Source: Leifsonia shinshuensis (GTDB lineage: Bacteria; Actinomycetota; Actinomycetes; Actinomycetales; Microbacteriaceae). Taken from it: a DNA stretch of 64,000 nt. The notes under the pieces were generated by a model, which was given only the letters and a program-made list of their open reading frames with translations, was not told the DNA's origin and ran no database searches. The position numbers and the translations under genes are program-made. How positions within the stretch are numbered: the first letter of the stretch is position 1; the number at the start of each line of letters is the position of its first letter. Below, in pieces: positions 43,299-53,318 of this stretch. Where the stretch lies: positions 1,612,001 through 1,676,000 of the forward strand of contig NZ_JAVDVK010000001.1 in the NCBI RefSeq assembly GCF_031456835.1. Direction: 5' to 3'.

Positions 43299-45005
43299 AT
43301 GCACTCACGCCTGCTCGACCGCTGGAACGCGATCTCACTCCGCACGAAGATCACGGGCGTGACCGTGCTCATGCTGACGCTGGGGCTGCTCGTGACCGGC
43401 ATCGGCACGATGTCGATGCTCAAGCCGGTGCTGCTGGACCAGCTGGATGCGCAGCTCTCCGCGGCGTCGGGTGCGTCGTACCTGAACACCTACTTGTTCA
43501 AGACATCGTCGGGCGCCGACCAGATCGCGACGGACGCGAGCCCGTCGGACTACTTCGCCGCGCTCTACGACTCGGACGGCCACCTCGTCGCGCACAACTG
43601 GGACAACATCCCCTACGCGCACCGGCCGGCCATCCCCAGCAGCCTGACCGTCGCGGAGGCCAAGAACATGGCTCCCGGAGGGTTCAACCTCCCGAGCAAC
43701 GACGGCCGGACCACGTACCGGGCGCTGGCCACCACGCAGACCTTCGAGGGAAGCGGCGAGCTGGCGACCGCGATCGTGGCGACGACGACCTCCCAGATCG
43801 ATACCGTGATGGCGAGCTTCCTCGCGATCTTCCTCGGCTTCGGCGTGATCGTCATCGTCGTCGGCGCGGGACTGACCCGGATGCTCGTGACCACGACGTT
43901 CTCGCCCCTGCGCGAAGTGGAGCAGACGGCGGCGGCGATCGCGGACGGCGACTTCAGTCAGCGCCTCGGCGGCGCGACGCCCAACACCGAGGTCGGCCGG
44001 CTGAACCGCTCCCTCAACACCATGCTGAACCGGATCGACCGAGCCTTCACCGACCGCGCCCGCACGATCGAGCAGATGCGACGGTTCGTCGGCGACGCGT
44101 CCCACGAGCTGCGCACACCCCTCGTGTCGGTGCGCGGCTACGCCGAGCTGTACCGGATGGGCGCGCTGCAGACGCCCGAGGACGTCGCCCAGGCGATGGA
44201 CCGCATCGAGAAGGAGGCGATCCGCATGGGCATCCTCGTGGAGGACCTCCTGGAACTCGCCCGCCTCGACGAGACGAAGCCGCTCGACCTGCACCGCGTC
44301 GACCTGGTGAAGATCGCGCAGGACGCGGCGATGGATGCGATGGCCGGCTCCCCCGGCCGCGTCGTGACCGTGCTCGTCCCCGAGCCCGCCGCGCCTGAGG
44401 AAGAGGAGCTGGACGAGCCCGGTGTCGACACGGTGCCGATGACGTTCGCGGACGCGAGCGGCCGTCCGTCGAACGCCACCGGTCCGATCTCCTTTGCCGG
44501 ATCGGCGCTCGCGCGGCTGCGCCGCGGGCGCGGCCGCCGCGGCACCGCGACGGAGCCGCTGCCGATCACGACCAGCGAGCGCGTCGTGCTGACGCGCCCC
44601 GCGCCGTCGGAGCCCGCGATCGTCATGGCGGAGGAGAACAAGCTCCGCCAGGTCGTCACCAACCTCATGGGCAACGCCCTCCGCTACACGCCGGAGGGAA
44701 GCCCGATCGAGATCGCCGTGCGCGTCGACCACCGCACCGAGCGCGCGACGCTCGAGGTGCGGGACCACGGCGAGGGCATCCCGCCGCAGATCCGCGAGAA
44801 GATCTTCCAGCGCTTCTGGCGCGCCGACACCTCCCGCGCCCGCGAGACGGGCGGCAGCGGCCTCGGGCTGGCGATCGTCTCGTCGATCGTGGCCGCCCAC
44901 AACGGCACGGTCGACGTGGTCGACACGGAGGGCGGCGGCGCGACCTTCCGCGTCTCGCTGCCGCTGGCGGCGTCTGCCGCGGCGCCGGGCGCGATCGCGC
45001 CGTAA
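43299..45005 (+). CDS. HAMP-containing sensor histidine kinase
   Basis: A 568-residue kinase. Membrane helices at about 18-40 and 170-195 bracket an extracellular sensor of about 130 residues. A HAMP domain (195-250) is followed by the HisKA H-box with His269 (GDASHELRTPLV) and an HATPase domain (about 441-555, N box NLMGNALRYTPEG, G box GGSGLGLAI). Residues 361-440 are an unusual acidic then arginine-rich insertion between HisKA and HATPase. Confidence 0.93.
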   Translation: MHSRLLDRWNAISLRTKITGVTVLMLTLGLLVTGIGTMSMLKPVLLDQLDAQLSAASGASYLNTYLFKTSSGADQIATDASPSDYFAALYDSDGHLVAHNWDNIPYAHRPAIPSSLTVAEAKNMAPGGFNLPSNDGRTTYRALATTQTFEGSGELATAIVATTTSQIDTVMASFLAIFLGFGVIVIVVGAGLTRMLVTTTFSPLREVEQTAAAIADGDFSQRLGGATPNTEVGRLNRSLNTMLNRIDRAFTDRARTIEQMRRFVGDASHELRTPLVSVRGYAELYRMGALQTPEDVAQAMDRIEKEAIRMGILVEDLLELARLDETKPLDLHRVDLVKIAQDAAMDAMAGSPGRVVTVLVPEPAAPEEEELDEPGVDTVPMTFADASGRPSNATGPISFAGSALARLRRGRGRRGTATEPLPITTSERVVLTRPAPSEPAIVMAEENKLRQVVTNLMGNALRYTPEGSPIEIAVRVDHRTERATLEVRDHGEGIPPQIREKIFQRFWRADTSRARETGGSGLGLAIVSSIVAAHNGTVDVVDTEGGGATFRVSLPLAASAAAPGAIAP

Positions 45006-45060
45006 CCTGCGGCCCCCGGACGCTCGTGCCTCGCGGGCCGCCGCCGCGTCCGCTCGTGCC

Positions 45061-45295
45061 GCGAGTTGCGACATCGAGTCACCACTCGCGCGCGATTACG
45101 ACGACAACTCACGACTCGTCGCCAGGGGTCAGCTCCGCCTCCCCGCGAGTTGCGACATGTAGTCACGACTCGCGCGCGATTACGACAACAACTCACGAGT
45201 CGCGGCCCGGCGCTGTGCGCTCGCTCGACGGACCATCGCGAGTTGCGACATCAAGTCGCCACTCGCGCGCGATTACGACCGCAACTCACGGCTCG
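45061..45295. repeat. Three 58-bp repeats with internal dyad symmetry
   Basis: Copies at 45061-45118, 45145-45202 and 45238-45295, each exactly 58 bases. They begin GCGAGTTGCGACAT, share ACTCGCGCGCGATTACGAC, and end near CAACTCACG. The outer GAGTTG and CAACTC pair. They occupy the space between the kinase and the groEL terminator. Confidence 0.85.
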
Positions 45296-45325
45296 GCGCC
45301 GCGGGGCGGGCGCCCGAGACACGGA

Positions 45326-45358
45326 AGAGGGCGCCTCCCCGAAGGGGAGACGCCCTCT
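45326..45358 (-). terminator. Hairpin after groEL
   Basis: A 15-bp stem with one mismatch, AGAGGGCGCCTCCCC / GGGGAGACGCCCTCT, 3-base loop, 21 bases past the groEL stop. It has no clear U-tract. Confidence 0.65.
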
Positions 45359-45378
45359 GTCAGTCGGTCGGACTGGAC

Positions 45379-47068
<1,690 letters not shown>

Positions 47069-47075
47069 ACAGATT

Positions 47076-47102
47076 CTGGCACTCGTGGCGGTGGAGTGCA
47101 AG
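47076..47102 (-). promoter_or_regulatory. Second, degenerate CIRCE element
   Basis: CTGGCACTC - 9 bases - GAGTGCAAG, 34 bases upstream of the first and with the same half-site spacing. The inner GCACTC/GAGTGC is perfect; the outer bases are not paired. Confidence 0.75.
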
Positions 47103-47117
47103 CGAGGGGAACAGCGA

Positions 47118-47143
47118 AGCGCCGCCCCTCGCGGGACGGCGCT
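47118..47143 (-). terminator. Hairpin after cspA-type gene
   Basis: AGCGCCGCCC / GGGACGGCGCT forms a GC-rich stem 22 bases past the csp stop, read on the minus strand, with a weakly T-rich tail. Confidence 0.55.
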
Positions 47144-47164
47144 CCTGTTGCTGCTGGATCGGTG

Positions 47165-47368
47165 TCAGGCCAGTCGGACCGATTCGGCCTGCGGGCCCTT
47201 TTGCCCGGAGCCGACCTCGAATACGACCTGCTGGCCCTCTTCGAGAACCTTGTATCCCGCCATGTCAATTGCGGAGTAATGAACGAAAACGTCCTGTCCC
47301 CCACCTTCGACGGTGATGAAGCCGTAGCCCTTCTCAGCGTTGAACCACTTCACGGTCCCGTTCGCCAT
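47165..47368 (-). CDS. Cold-shock protein CspA-type
   Basis: A 67-residue single cold-shock domain: [15 protein letters not shown] (RNP1 KGYGFI) and DVFVHYSAI (RNP2). It binds single-stranded RNA/DNA. It has a GGGAG ribosome site, and a 5' leader of up to about 80 bases is possible (TAGGAT box near 47430). Confidence 0.95.
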   Translation of the reverse strand: MANGTVKWFNAEKGYGFITVEGGGQDVFVHYSAIDMAGYKVLEEGQQVVFEVGSGQKGPQAESVRLA

Positions 47369-47536
47369 GCATTACTCCCATTGCTGTGTCGCTCGCACGG
47401 TCCATCGCCGCACGTTGAGTGCGATCCTAATGCGTGCAATACGGGGCGGCGCCAGCGATTTCGTGAATCCGTATCGAAATGCCGCCAAAGTTAAACACGT
47501 GCGTAACAAAGAGGAGCGGACGGCCCCTGAGGCCGC

Positions 47537-48097
47537 TCAGCCGGCGTAATTCGCGCCCACCACGACGGTGATGTCGGCGCCGGTGTCGGAGAACGCGGTG
47601 CTCTGCTGGATGGTCGCGCCCGGCAGCGACTGCGCGACGCCGAGGGCGGCGGCCTGGTTCGCTGGGTCGCCGTAGTACACGATGGTCTCCGCGAGGTCGG
47701 TCTTGTCGGCGTTCGCGAGCGCGCCGACCTTCCAGCCCGCCTTGGTGAGCACGTCGCCGACCGTGCCGGCCAGTCCTTCGCGGCTGGTGCCGTTGAGCAC
47801 GTTGACGGTCAGCGCGGGGTTCACCGTCGGGACGATGGTCGGCGTCGGCGTCGCGGTCGGCGTCGGCGTCGTGGATGCGGTGCGCGAGGCGGACGCCCCG
47901 GCGCCGTGGAACGAGATGCTGCCGTTGACGAGCGACAGGCCGAAGATGCCGGCGCCGACCAGCAGGACGGTGGCCAGCGCGGCCCACCCGACGGCGATCC
48001 ACGCGCGGCCTCGGGGACGGGGCGCCCGGTGCGCACCGACGCGCGTCAGGTCGTCCGGGATCTCGTCGAACCGGTCGCGGGGGAACTTCTCTGCCAT
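47537..48097 (-). CDS. LytR C-terminal domain membrane protein
   Basis: A 186-residue protein with a cytosolic N-terminus, one membrane helix (about 32-57), a Thr/Pro linker (70-90) and an extracytoplasmic LytR_C domain (VNVLNGTSREGLAGTVGDVLTKAGW ... ADITVVVG). The domain is common in actinobacterial wall proteins; the role is unknown. Confidence 0.85.
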   Translation of the reverse strand: MAEKFPRDRFDEIPDDLTRVGAHRAPRPRGRAWIAVGWAALATVLLVGAGIFGLSLVNGSISFHGAGASASRTASTTPTPTATPTPTIVPTVNPALTVNVLNGTSREGLAGTVGDVLTKAGWKVGALANADKTDLAETIVYYGDPANQAAALGVAQSLPGATIQQSTAFSDTGADITVVVGANYAG

Positions 48098-48119
48098 CGG
48101 GGAGTGTGGTCCTTGGGGG

Positions 48120-48431
48120 TCAGTCGCCGGACGGGAGGGTCCGTGCGTGTCGTGCGGCCAGCCTCGCCTCGCGGAGCCGCAGCAGCCTCTTGACGAGCAT
48201 GGGGTCGTGGCGCAGCGCCGCCGGACGGTCGATCAGCGCACCGAGCAACTGATAGTACCGAGCCGCCGAGAGACCGAACTCCTCGCGGATGGCCTGCTCC
48301 TTGGCTCCGGCGTGCCGCCACCATTGGCGTTCGAACGCGAGGATCGCGGCATCCCGATCGCTCAGCTGTTCCGTGTCCGAGGGCTCGCGGTCGTCGGCGG
48401 GCCGTCCGTCGGCTGACCGGGCCACGCGCAC
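48120..48431 (-). CDS. DUF3263 protein
   Basis: A 103-residue protein. The core LSDRDAAILAFERQWWRHAGAKEQAIREEFGLSAARYYQLLGALID is the DUF3263 helix-turn-helix-like signature. A regulatory role is plausible but unproven. It lies 22 bases upstream of the LytR_C gene, in the same operon. Confidence 0.88.
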   Translation of the reverse strand: MRVARSADGRPADDREPSDTEQLSDRDAAILAFERQWWRHAGAKEQAIREEFGLSAARYYQLLGALIDRPAALRHDPMLVKRLLRLREARLAARHARTLPSGD

Positions 48432-48626
48432 CGCCTTCCCTCGTCACGGATGCCGGGCCCCACCGGCGTGCCGGTCGCGCCCCGCGCTCGCACGTCATCC
48501 TAGGGCGCTGGTCCTGTGGTTTTCCCGTTCCCGCTCGGCACGTCGCGGTTCGCGCGCGCGGTCGCCGGATCGGGAACAGCCGGTTCAGGAAGGCCGTTTA
48601 CCCTGGTGACGACGAAAGGGAGTGGC

Positions 48627-49052
48627 ATGGCACACGACGGCACGAGGCAGGACGGCTACCAGATCGCGAAGAGCGAGGACGAGTGGCGGCGCGAGCTGAC
48701 CCCGGAGCAGTACGCGGTGCTGCGCGAGGCCGGGACCGAGCGTCCGTGGACGGGCGAGCTGCTCGACGAGAGCCGCGCCGGCCTCTACACCTGTGCGGCG
48801 TGCGGCGCGGAGCTCTTCGCCGCGGGAACCAAGTTCGACTCCGGCTGCGGCTGGCCGAGCTTCTACGAGTCGGTGCGACCGGAGGCGGTCGAGCTGATCG
48901 AGGACACCAGCCTCGGGATGGTGCGCACCGAGGTGCGCTGCGCCAACTGCGGATCGCACCTGGGACACGTCTTCCCGGACGGTTTCGGGACGCCGACCGG
49001 CGACCGGTACTGCATGAACTCGATCTCGCTGAACTTCACCCCGGAGGCCTGA
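48627..49052 (+). CDS. msrB: Methionine-R-sulfoxide reductase
   Basis: A 141-residue MsrB. Two zinc CxxC pairs (CAACG, CANCG), GCGWPSF, and GDRYCMNSISLNF with the catalytic Cys. ATG 48627 follows GGGAG (48619-48623). The stop overlaps the next gene's ATG. Confidence 0.95.
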   Translation: MAHDGTRQDGYQIAKSEDEWRRELTPEQYAVLREAGTERPWTGELLDESRAGLYTCAACGAELFAAGTKFDSGCGWPSFYESVRPEAVELIEDTSLGMVRTEVRCANCGSHLGHVFPDGFGTPTGDRYCMNSISLNFTPEA

Positions 49053-49651
49053 TGAGCGGAAGCGCGACGGCCGCTGCCGGGGGCGCCCCCGAGACCGGCG
49101 GCGCGGATCTGCCCCGCCGGGTGGCCGCCCGGCGCTCCTACTCGCGGGTGACCCCCGACGCGCCGACGCACGAGGAGCTGCTGCCGCTGGTCGCGGCCGC
49201 GGGACGGGTCGCGGATCACAGCGCGCTGCATCCGTGGCGCGTCATCGAGCTGCGCGGCGAGGCCCGGCAGCGCCTGGGCGACGCGTTCGTGCGGGATGCG
49301 AAGGCCACCGGTCACGAGGCGGAGAAGCTGGCCGCGAAGCCGTTGCGCTCCTCTCTTCTGCTCGCCATCGTGGCGGTGCGGACGAAGAGCGAGAAGGTGC
49401 CCGGCTGGGAGCAGGACGCGGTCGCCTCGGGCGTCGCGCACATCCTGAGCCTGCTGCTGCACGACGCCGGCTGGGGCGTGATGTGGCGCACCGGCCACCA
49501 CACCCGGTCGAAGGCGGTGCACCGGATGCACGGGCTCGCCAAGAACGAGCGGCTGCTGGGCTGGCTGTACGTGGGCGGCATCCCCGCGGACAGCAAGGAG
49601 GGGCACCGCACGTCGCTCGACCCGTCGCGGTTCCTGTCCGTGCTCGACTGA
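49052..49651 (+). CDS. Nitroreductase family protein
   Basis: A 199-residue FMN-fold protein: VAARRSYSRVTPDAPTHEELLPLV, ALHPWRVI, and a central helix AVASGVAHILSLLLHDAGWGVMWRTG. The substrate is unknown. Coupled to msrB through ATGA, it may take part in oxidative-stress repair. Confidence 0.88.
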   Translation: MSGSATAAAGGAPETGGADLPRRVAARRSYSRVTPDAPTHEELLPLVAAAGRVADHSALHPWRVIELRGEARQRLGDAFVRDAKATGHEAEKLAAKPLRSSLLLAIVAVRTKSEKVPGWEQDAVASGVAHILSLLLHDAGWGVMWRTGHHTRSKAVHRMHGLAKNERLLGWLYVGGIPADSKEGHRTSLDPSRFLSVLD

Positions 49652-49672
49652 GCGCGCGGGCGTCCCGAGAGC

Positions 49673-50623
49673 TCAGGCGGGAGTGCGCCGCCAGCCCCAG
49701 CGGATGCTGGCGATGGCGACCGCGACGATGGCGAGCAGGGTGCCGCCCACGGTCGAGAACGCGAGCACGTGTCCGGCGGTCGGGAGCAGCAGGTCGAGCA
49801 GGAGCGCGGCCACCAGCTGGCCGGCGACGGTCGCGAGCCCTAGCAGGAGCACACCGGTCTGGCGCACGAGCAGCGCCGTCACGCCGATGAAGACGCAGCC
49901 GATCGCGCCGCCGACGTAGAGCCACGGCTCGGTCGGCACCTGCTTCGGCAGGCCGACCATCGCCCAGTGGCCGAGCATCAGGACGAGCAGCACGGTCGTC
50001 CCGACGGCGAAGTTGATGAAGGTGGCGCTGAGGGCGCTCTCCGCGACCTGACGCACCTGGCCGTTGACGGCCTGCTGCCAGCCGGTGCCGAGACCGGCGA
50101 TGAACGGCAGGATCATCAGCCAGACCGGCGCACTGCCGCCGAACTGCGCGGAGACCGCCCAGGTCACCGCTCCCAGCGCGAGGACGGCGCCGACCAGGCG
50201 CGCGGCGGTGAGCGGGCGCCGACCGCCGGGGCCGATCCCGACGCGGTCGAGCACCAGGCCGCTGATGGTCTGACCGGCGACCACCGCGACGGTGAACAGC
50301 GCGACGCCGAGCGCCGCGGCGGCGAGCCCCTGCGAGAGCACCAGGAACGATCCCGCCGCACCGCCGCACACGTACCACCAGCGGATGCGGTGGGTGCGCA
50401 GCGCATCCCGCACCCGGGCGAGGCCGCGACGGCCCGCAGGGGCGATCGCCAGTCCGACGGTGAGGATGACGAGGCCGGAGCCGAACGAGATGGCGGCGGC
50501 CGTGAACCCGTCGCCGAGGCGGCTGCCGAGCTCGCCGTTGATCCGCGACTGCACGGCCACGAGACCGCCGCACAGCACCGCGAAGACGAGCGCGAGCCAC
50601 AGCGGGAGGGAGCGAGGGGTCAC
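49673..50623 (-). CDS. DMT-family transporter (YdcZ/DUF606 duplicated)
   Basis: A 316-residue protein with about ten membrane helices made of two DUF606 halves (about 8-150 and 165-310), each with a V-Q-x-x-x-N-G pattern (VAVQSRINGELG, GWQQAVNGQV). Substrate unknown. It converges on the nitroreductase gene. Confidence 0.85.
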   Translation of the reverse strand: MTPRSLPLWLALVFAVLCGGLVAVQSRINGELGSRLGDGFTAAAISFGSGLVILTVGLAIAPAGRRGLARVRDALRTHRIRWWYVCGGAAGSFLVLSQGLAAAALGVALFTVAVVAGQTISGLVLDRVGIGPGGRRPLTAARLVGAVLALGAVTWAVSAQFGGSAPVWLMILPFIAGLGTGWQQAVNGQVRQVAESALSATFINFAVGTTVLLVLMLGHWAMVGLPKQVPTEPWLYVGGAIGCVFIGVTALLVRQTGVLLLGLATVAGQLVAALLLDLLLPTAGHVLAFSTVGGTLLAIVAVAIASIRWGWRRTPA

Positions 50624-50682
50624 TCCCCCTACCCTAAGCCCGGGCTGGATGCGGCTCCGGGGCCGCCAGTCCTCGGGTGCGC

Positions 50683-50802
50683 TCAGGGAGCGGGCGCGCC
50701 GCCGTCGGTCGGCTCGGGGTCGGGCAGCCAGTCGATGTTCTCCTCGGGCGCGACTTCCTTCTCCTCGCTGAGGTCGCGGTCGTCGTTCTTCTTGTCGCTC
50801 AT
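50683..50802 (-). CDS. Small acidic hypothetical protein
   Basis: A 39-residue ORF, MSDKKNDDRDLSEEKEVAPE followed by NIDWLPDPEPTDGGAPAP, very acidic and likely disordered. It starts 10 bases after the E2 stop, with a ribosome-site-like AAGGTG, so it may be the last gene of the bkd operon. Confidence 0.5.
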   Translation of the reverse strand: MSDKKNDDRDLSEEKEVAPEENIDWLPDPEPTDGGAPAP

Positions 50803-50811
50803 GCCGTCACC

Positions 50812-52242
50812 TTACGCCGGGCCGCTCGCCGGTCCAGGCGTGTCCGCGAGCGCGCCGAGGGGCGACTCGATCGCATCCGCCACCTCCCGCAGGAAGCCCG
50901 CCGCGACGCCGCCGTCGGTCACGCGGTGGTCGAAGACGAGCGACAGCTGCAGGATGCGGCGCGGCACGATCGCGCCGTCGACCACCCACGGCCGTTCGAT
51001 CGCCCGGCCGAGGCCGAGGATCGCGACCTCTGGGTGGTTGATGATGGCGGCGCTACCGTCGACGCCGAGGCTGCCGTAGTTGTTGATCGTGAACGTCGAC
51101 CCGGTGAGGTCGGCGGGCGGCAGCGAGCCGTCGCGCGCGGCGCGGGCGAGACCGTCGAGTTCGGCGTCGAGTTCGCGCACCGAGAGGCGGTCGGCGCGGC
51201 GGACGACCGGGACCAGGAGACCGCGGTCCGTGTTCGCGGCGAAGCCGAGGTTGACGCCGTCGAAGGTGACGAGGCCCTGGCCGTCCGGCGTGACCCGTCC
51301 GCCGAGTTCGGGATGCCGCGCGAGCGCGGACAGGGCGAAGCGGGCCACGAAGGAGAGGAACGAGGGCGCACGGCCGTCGCGCACGAGCCGGCGGCGTCCC
51401 TCCCACAGCTCGGTGGCATCCACGTCGACCCAGACGGTCGCCTCGGGGATCTCGGAGCGGCTGCGCGACATAGTCTCGGCGACGGTGCGGCGGAGGCGGG
51501 AGAACGGGGTCGTGGCGCGGAGGGTGAGGCCGGTGCGGGGGTCGGTGGGGGCGGTGGTGTCGGTCCTCTGCTCGTCCGGTGCGGCGACGGTCGGGCGGGT
51601 CCCCAGCGTCTCGGGCGCCGTCGCGAAGGCGGCCTCCACATCCCGGCGCGTGACCACCCCGTCGGAACGGCTCGAACGAAGCGTGGCCAGGTCGATCCCG
51701 TGGCTGCGGGCCAGCGCCCGCACGACAGGCGAGACGACGGGCACGATGCCCGCCGGACGGGACGCGAAGCCGGTCGATGCGGCCGGACGGGACGCGGCAC
51801 CGGTCGCTGCGGCCGGACGGGACGCGACGCTTGCGCCGGTCGCCGCGGCCGGACGCTCGGCGGTGACGGTCCCGGCGCGCGTGACGCGGTTGCGGCGGCC
51901 GCTGTGCGCGGTCGTACCGTAGCCGACGAGCACCTGGCCGGATCCGCCCGTTGCGTGCTCCTGCGCCGCGGGTTCCTGAGGCGCGGGTTCCTGCGGCGCG
52001 GCCGCCTCCTCGACCTCGATCAGCGGAGCGCCGACCAGGATCGTCTCCCCCTCATCCCCGTGCAGCGCTGCGACCGTCCCGGCGTAGGGCGACGGCACCT
52101 CCACGACGGACTTGGCGGTCTCCACCTCCGCGATCGGCTGGTCGGTCGTGACGGTGTCGCCGACCGCGACGAGCCAGCGCACGAGTTCGGCGTCGGTCAG
52201 GCCCTCCCCCAGGTCCGGGAGGGTGAACACCCGGGCGGTCAC
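50812..52242 (-). CDS. bkdB: Branched-chain/2-oxoacid dehydrogenase E2 (dihydrolipoyl acyltransferase)
   Basis: A 476-residue protein. The lipoyl domain has Lys44 in VETAKSVVEVP. A repetitive RPAAATGA linker (about 128-160) leads to the peripheral subunit-binding domain (SPVVRALARSHGIDLATL). The acyltransferase domain carries DHRVTDGG near residue 440. GTG 52242 overlaps the E1beta stop (GTGA). No E3 gene follows, so a lipoamide dehydrogenase from elsewhere must serve. Confidence 0.92.
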   Translation of the reverse strand: MTARVFTLPDLGEGLTDAELVRWLVAVGDTVTTDQPIAEVETAKSVVEVPSPYAGTVAALHGDEGETILVGAPLIEVEEAAAPQEPAPQEPAAQEHATGGSGQVLVGYGTTAHSGRRNRVTRAGTVTAERPAAATGASVASRPAAATGAASRPAASTGFASRPAGIVPVVSPVVRALARSHGIDLATLRSSRSDGVVTRRDVEAAFATAPETLGTRPTVAAPDEQRTDTTAPTDPRTGLTLRATTPFSRLRRTVAETMSRSRSEIPEATVWVDVDATELWEGRRRLVRDGRAPSFLSFVARFALSALARHPELGGRVTPDGQGLVTFDGVNLGFAANTDRGLLVPVVRRADRLSVRELDAELDGLARAARDGSLPPADLTGSTFTINNYGSLGVDGSAAIINHPEVAILGLGRAIERPWVVDGAIVPRRILQLSLVFDHRVTDGGVAAGFLREVADAIESPLGALADTPGPASGPA

Positions 52243-53318
52243 GCGTCCTCCCACTGCAGCGCATCCACCGCATCCAGCACGCGGTCGACGTCGGGCAGGT
52301 AGAACTTCTCGAGCTTCGGGGGCGCGAACGGGGTGTCGAAGCCGGTCACCCGCCGGACCGGCGCGAGCAGGTGGTGGAAGCAGCGCTCCGAGACGCGGGC
52401 GGCGACCTCGGCGGCGACGCCCGCGAAGCCGGGGGCTTCCGCGATGACGACGGCGCGGCCGGTCGCGCGGACCGCGGCGCACACGGTCTCGTCGTCGAAC
52501 GGCGACAGGGAACGCAGGTCGATCACGCCGAGCTCGCGTCCCTCCTCGGCCGCCGCCTCCGCCGCGGCGAGCGCCACGGGGACCGACGGGCCGTACGCGA
52601 TCAGGGTGGCGTCGCCGCCCTCCCGGGCGACGCGGGCGCGGCCCAGCTCGGGGAGCGGCGCGGCCGCATCCACCTCGCCGGTGGTCCAGTACAGCTTCTT
52701 CGGCTCCAGGAACACGACCGGGTCGGGATGCGCGATCGCGGCCCGCAGCATCCCGTACGCGTCCTGCGGGGTCGCGGGCGACACCACGGTGAGGCCCGGG
52801 GTGTGCACGTAGTAGGCCTCGGAGGAGTCGGAGTGGTGCTCGACGCCGCCGATCCCTCCGGCGTACGGGATGCGGATGACCATCGGCAGCCGGACGGCGC
52901 CACGGGTGCGGTTGCCCATCTTGGCGACGTGGTCGACGATCTGCTCGAACGCGGGATAGGCGAACGCGTCGAACTGCATCTCGACGACCGGGCGCATCCC
53001 GTTCATGGCCATGCCGACCGCCGTGCCGACGATGCCGGACTCGGCGAGCGGGGTGTCGAAGCAGCGGCTCTCGCCGAAGCGGGCGGTGAGGCCGTCGGTG
53101 ATGCGGAAGACGCCGCCGAGGGTGCCGACGTCCTCGCCGAAGACGAGCACGGACGGGTCTGCGGCCAGGGCGTCGGCCAGGGCGCGGTTGAGGGCCTGGG
53201 CCATCGTCATGGTGACGGGGGCGGCGGCGGGGGCTGCCGGCTGGGCGTCGGCCGGGGTGGCGTCGGCCGGGGTGGTGGATGCGGCGCGCTCGGCGGGGGC
53301 GTCGTGCATGAGCGTCAT
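52239..53318 (-). CDS. bkdA2: 2-oxoacid dehydrogenase E1 component, beta subunit
   Basis: A 359-residue beta subunit with the transketolase pyrimidine domain (VLVFGEDVGTLGGVFRIT, GTAVGMAMNGMRPVVEMQF, GIGGVEHHSDSSEAYY) and the C-terminal transketolase domain ending PKLEKFYLPDVDRVLD. The Ala/Pro-rich first 35 residues are unusual. ATGA overlap with the E1alpha gene. Confidence 0.92.
   Translation of the reverse strand: MTLMHDAPAERAASTTPADATPADAQPAAPAAAPVTMTMAQALNRALADALAADPSVLVFGEDVGTLGGVFRITDGLTARFGESRCFDTPLAESGIVGTAVGMAMNGMRPVVEMQFDAFAYPAFEQIVDHVAKMGNRTRGAVRLPMVIRIPYAGGIGGVEHHSDSSEAYYVHTPGLTVVSPATPQDAYGMLRAAIAHPDPVVFLEPKKLYWTTGEVDAAAPLPELGRARVAREGGDATLIAYGPSVPVALAAAEAAAEEGRELGVIDLRSLSPFDDETVCAAVRATGRAVVIAEAPGFAGVAAEVAARVSERCFHHLLAPVRRVTGFDTPFAPPKLEKFYLPDVDRVLDAVDALQWEDA

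Noticed and set aside
45061-45295. Three spaced repeats as a CRISPR array
   Set aside because: Repeat units are 58 bp, only three copies, spacers of 26 and 35 bases, and no cas genes nearby.
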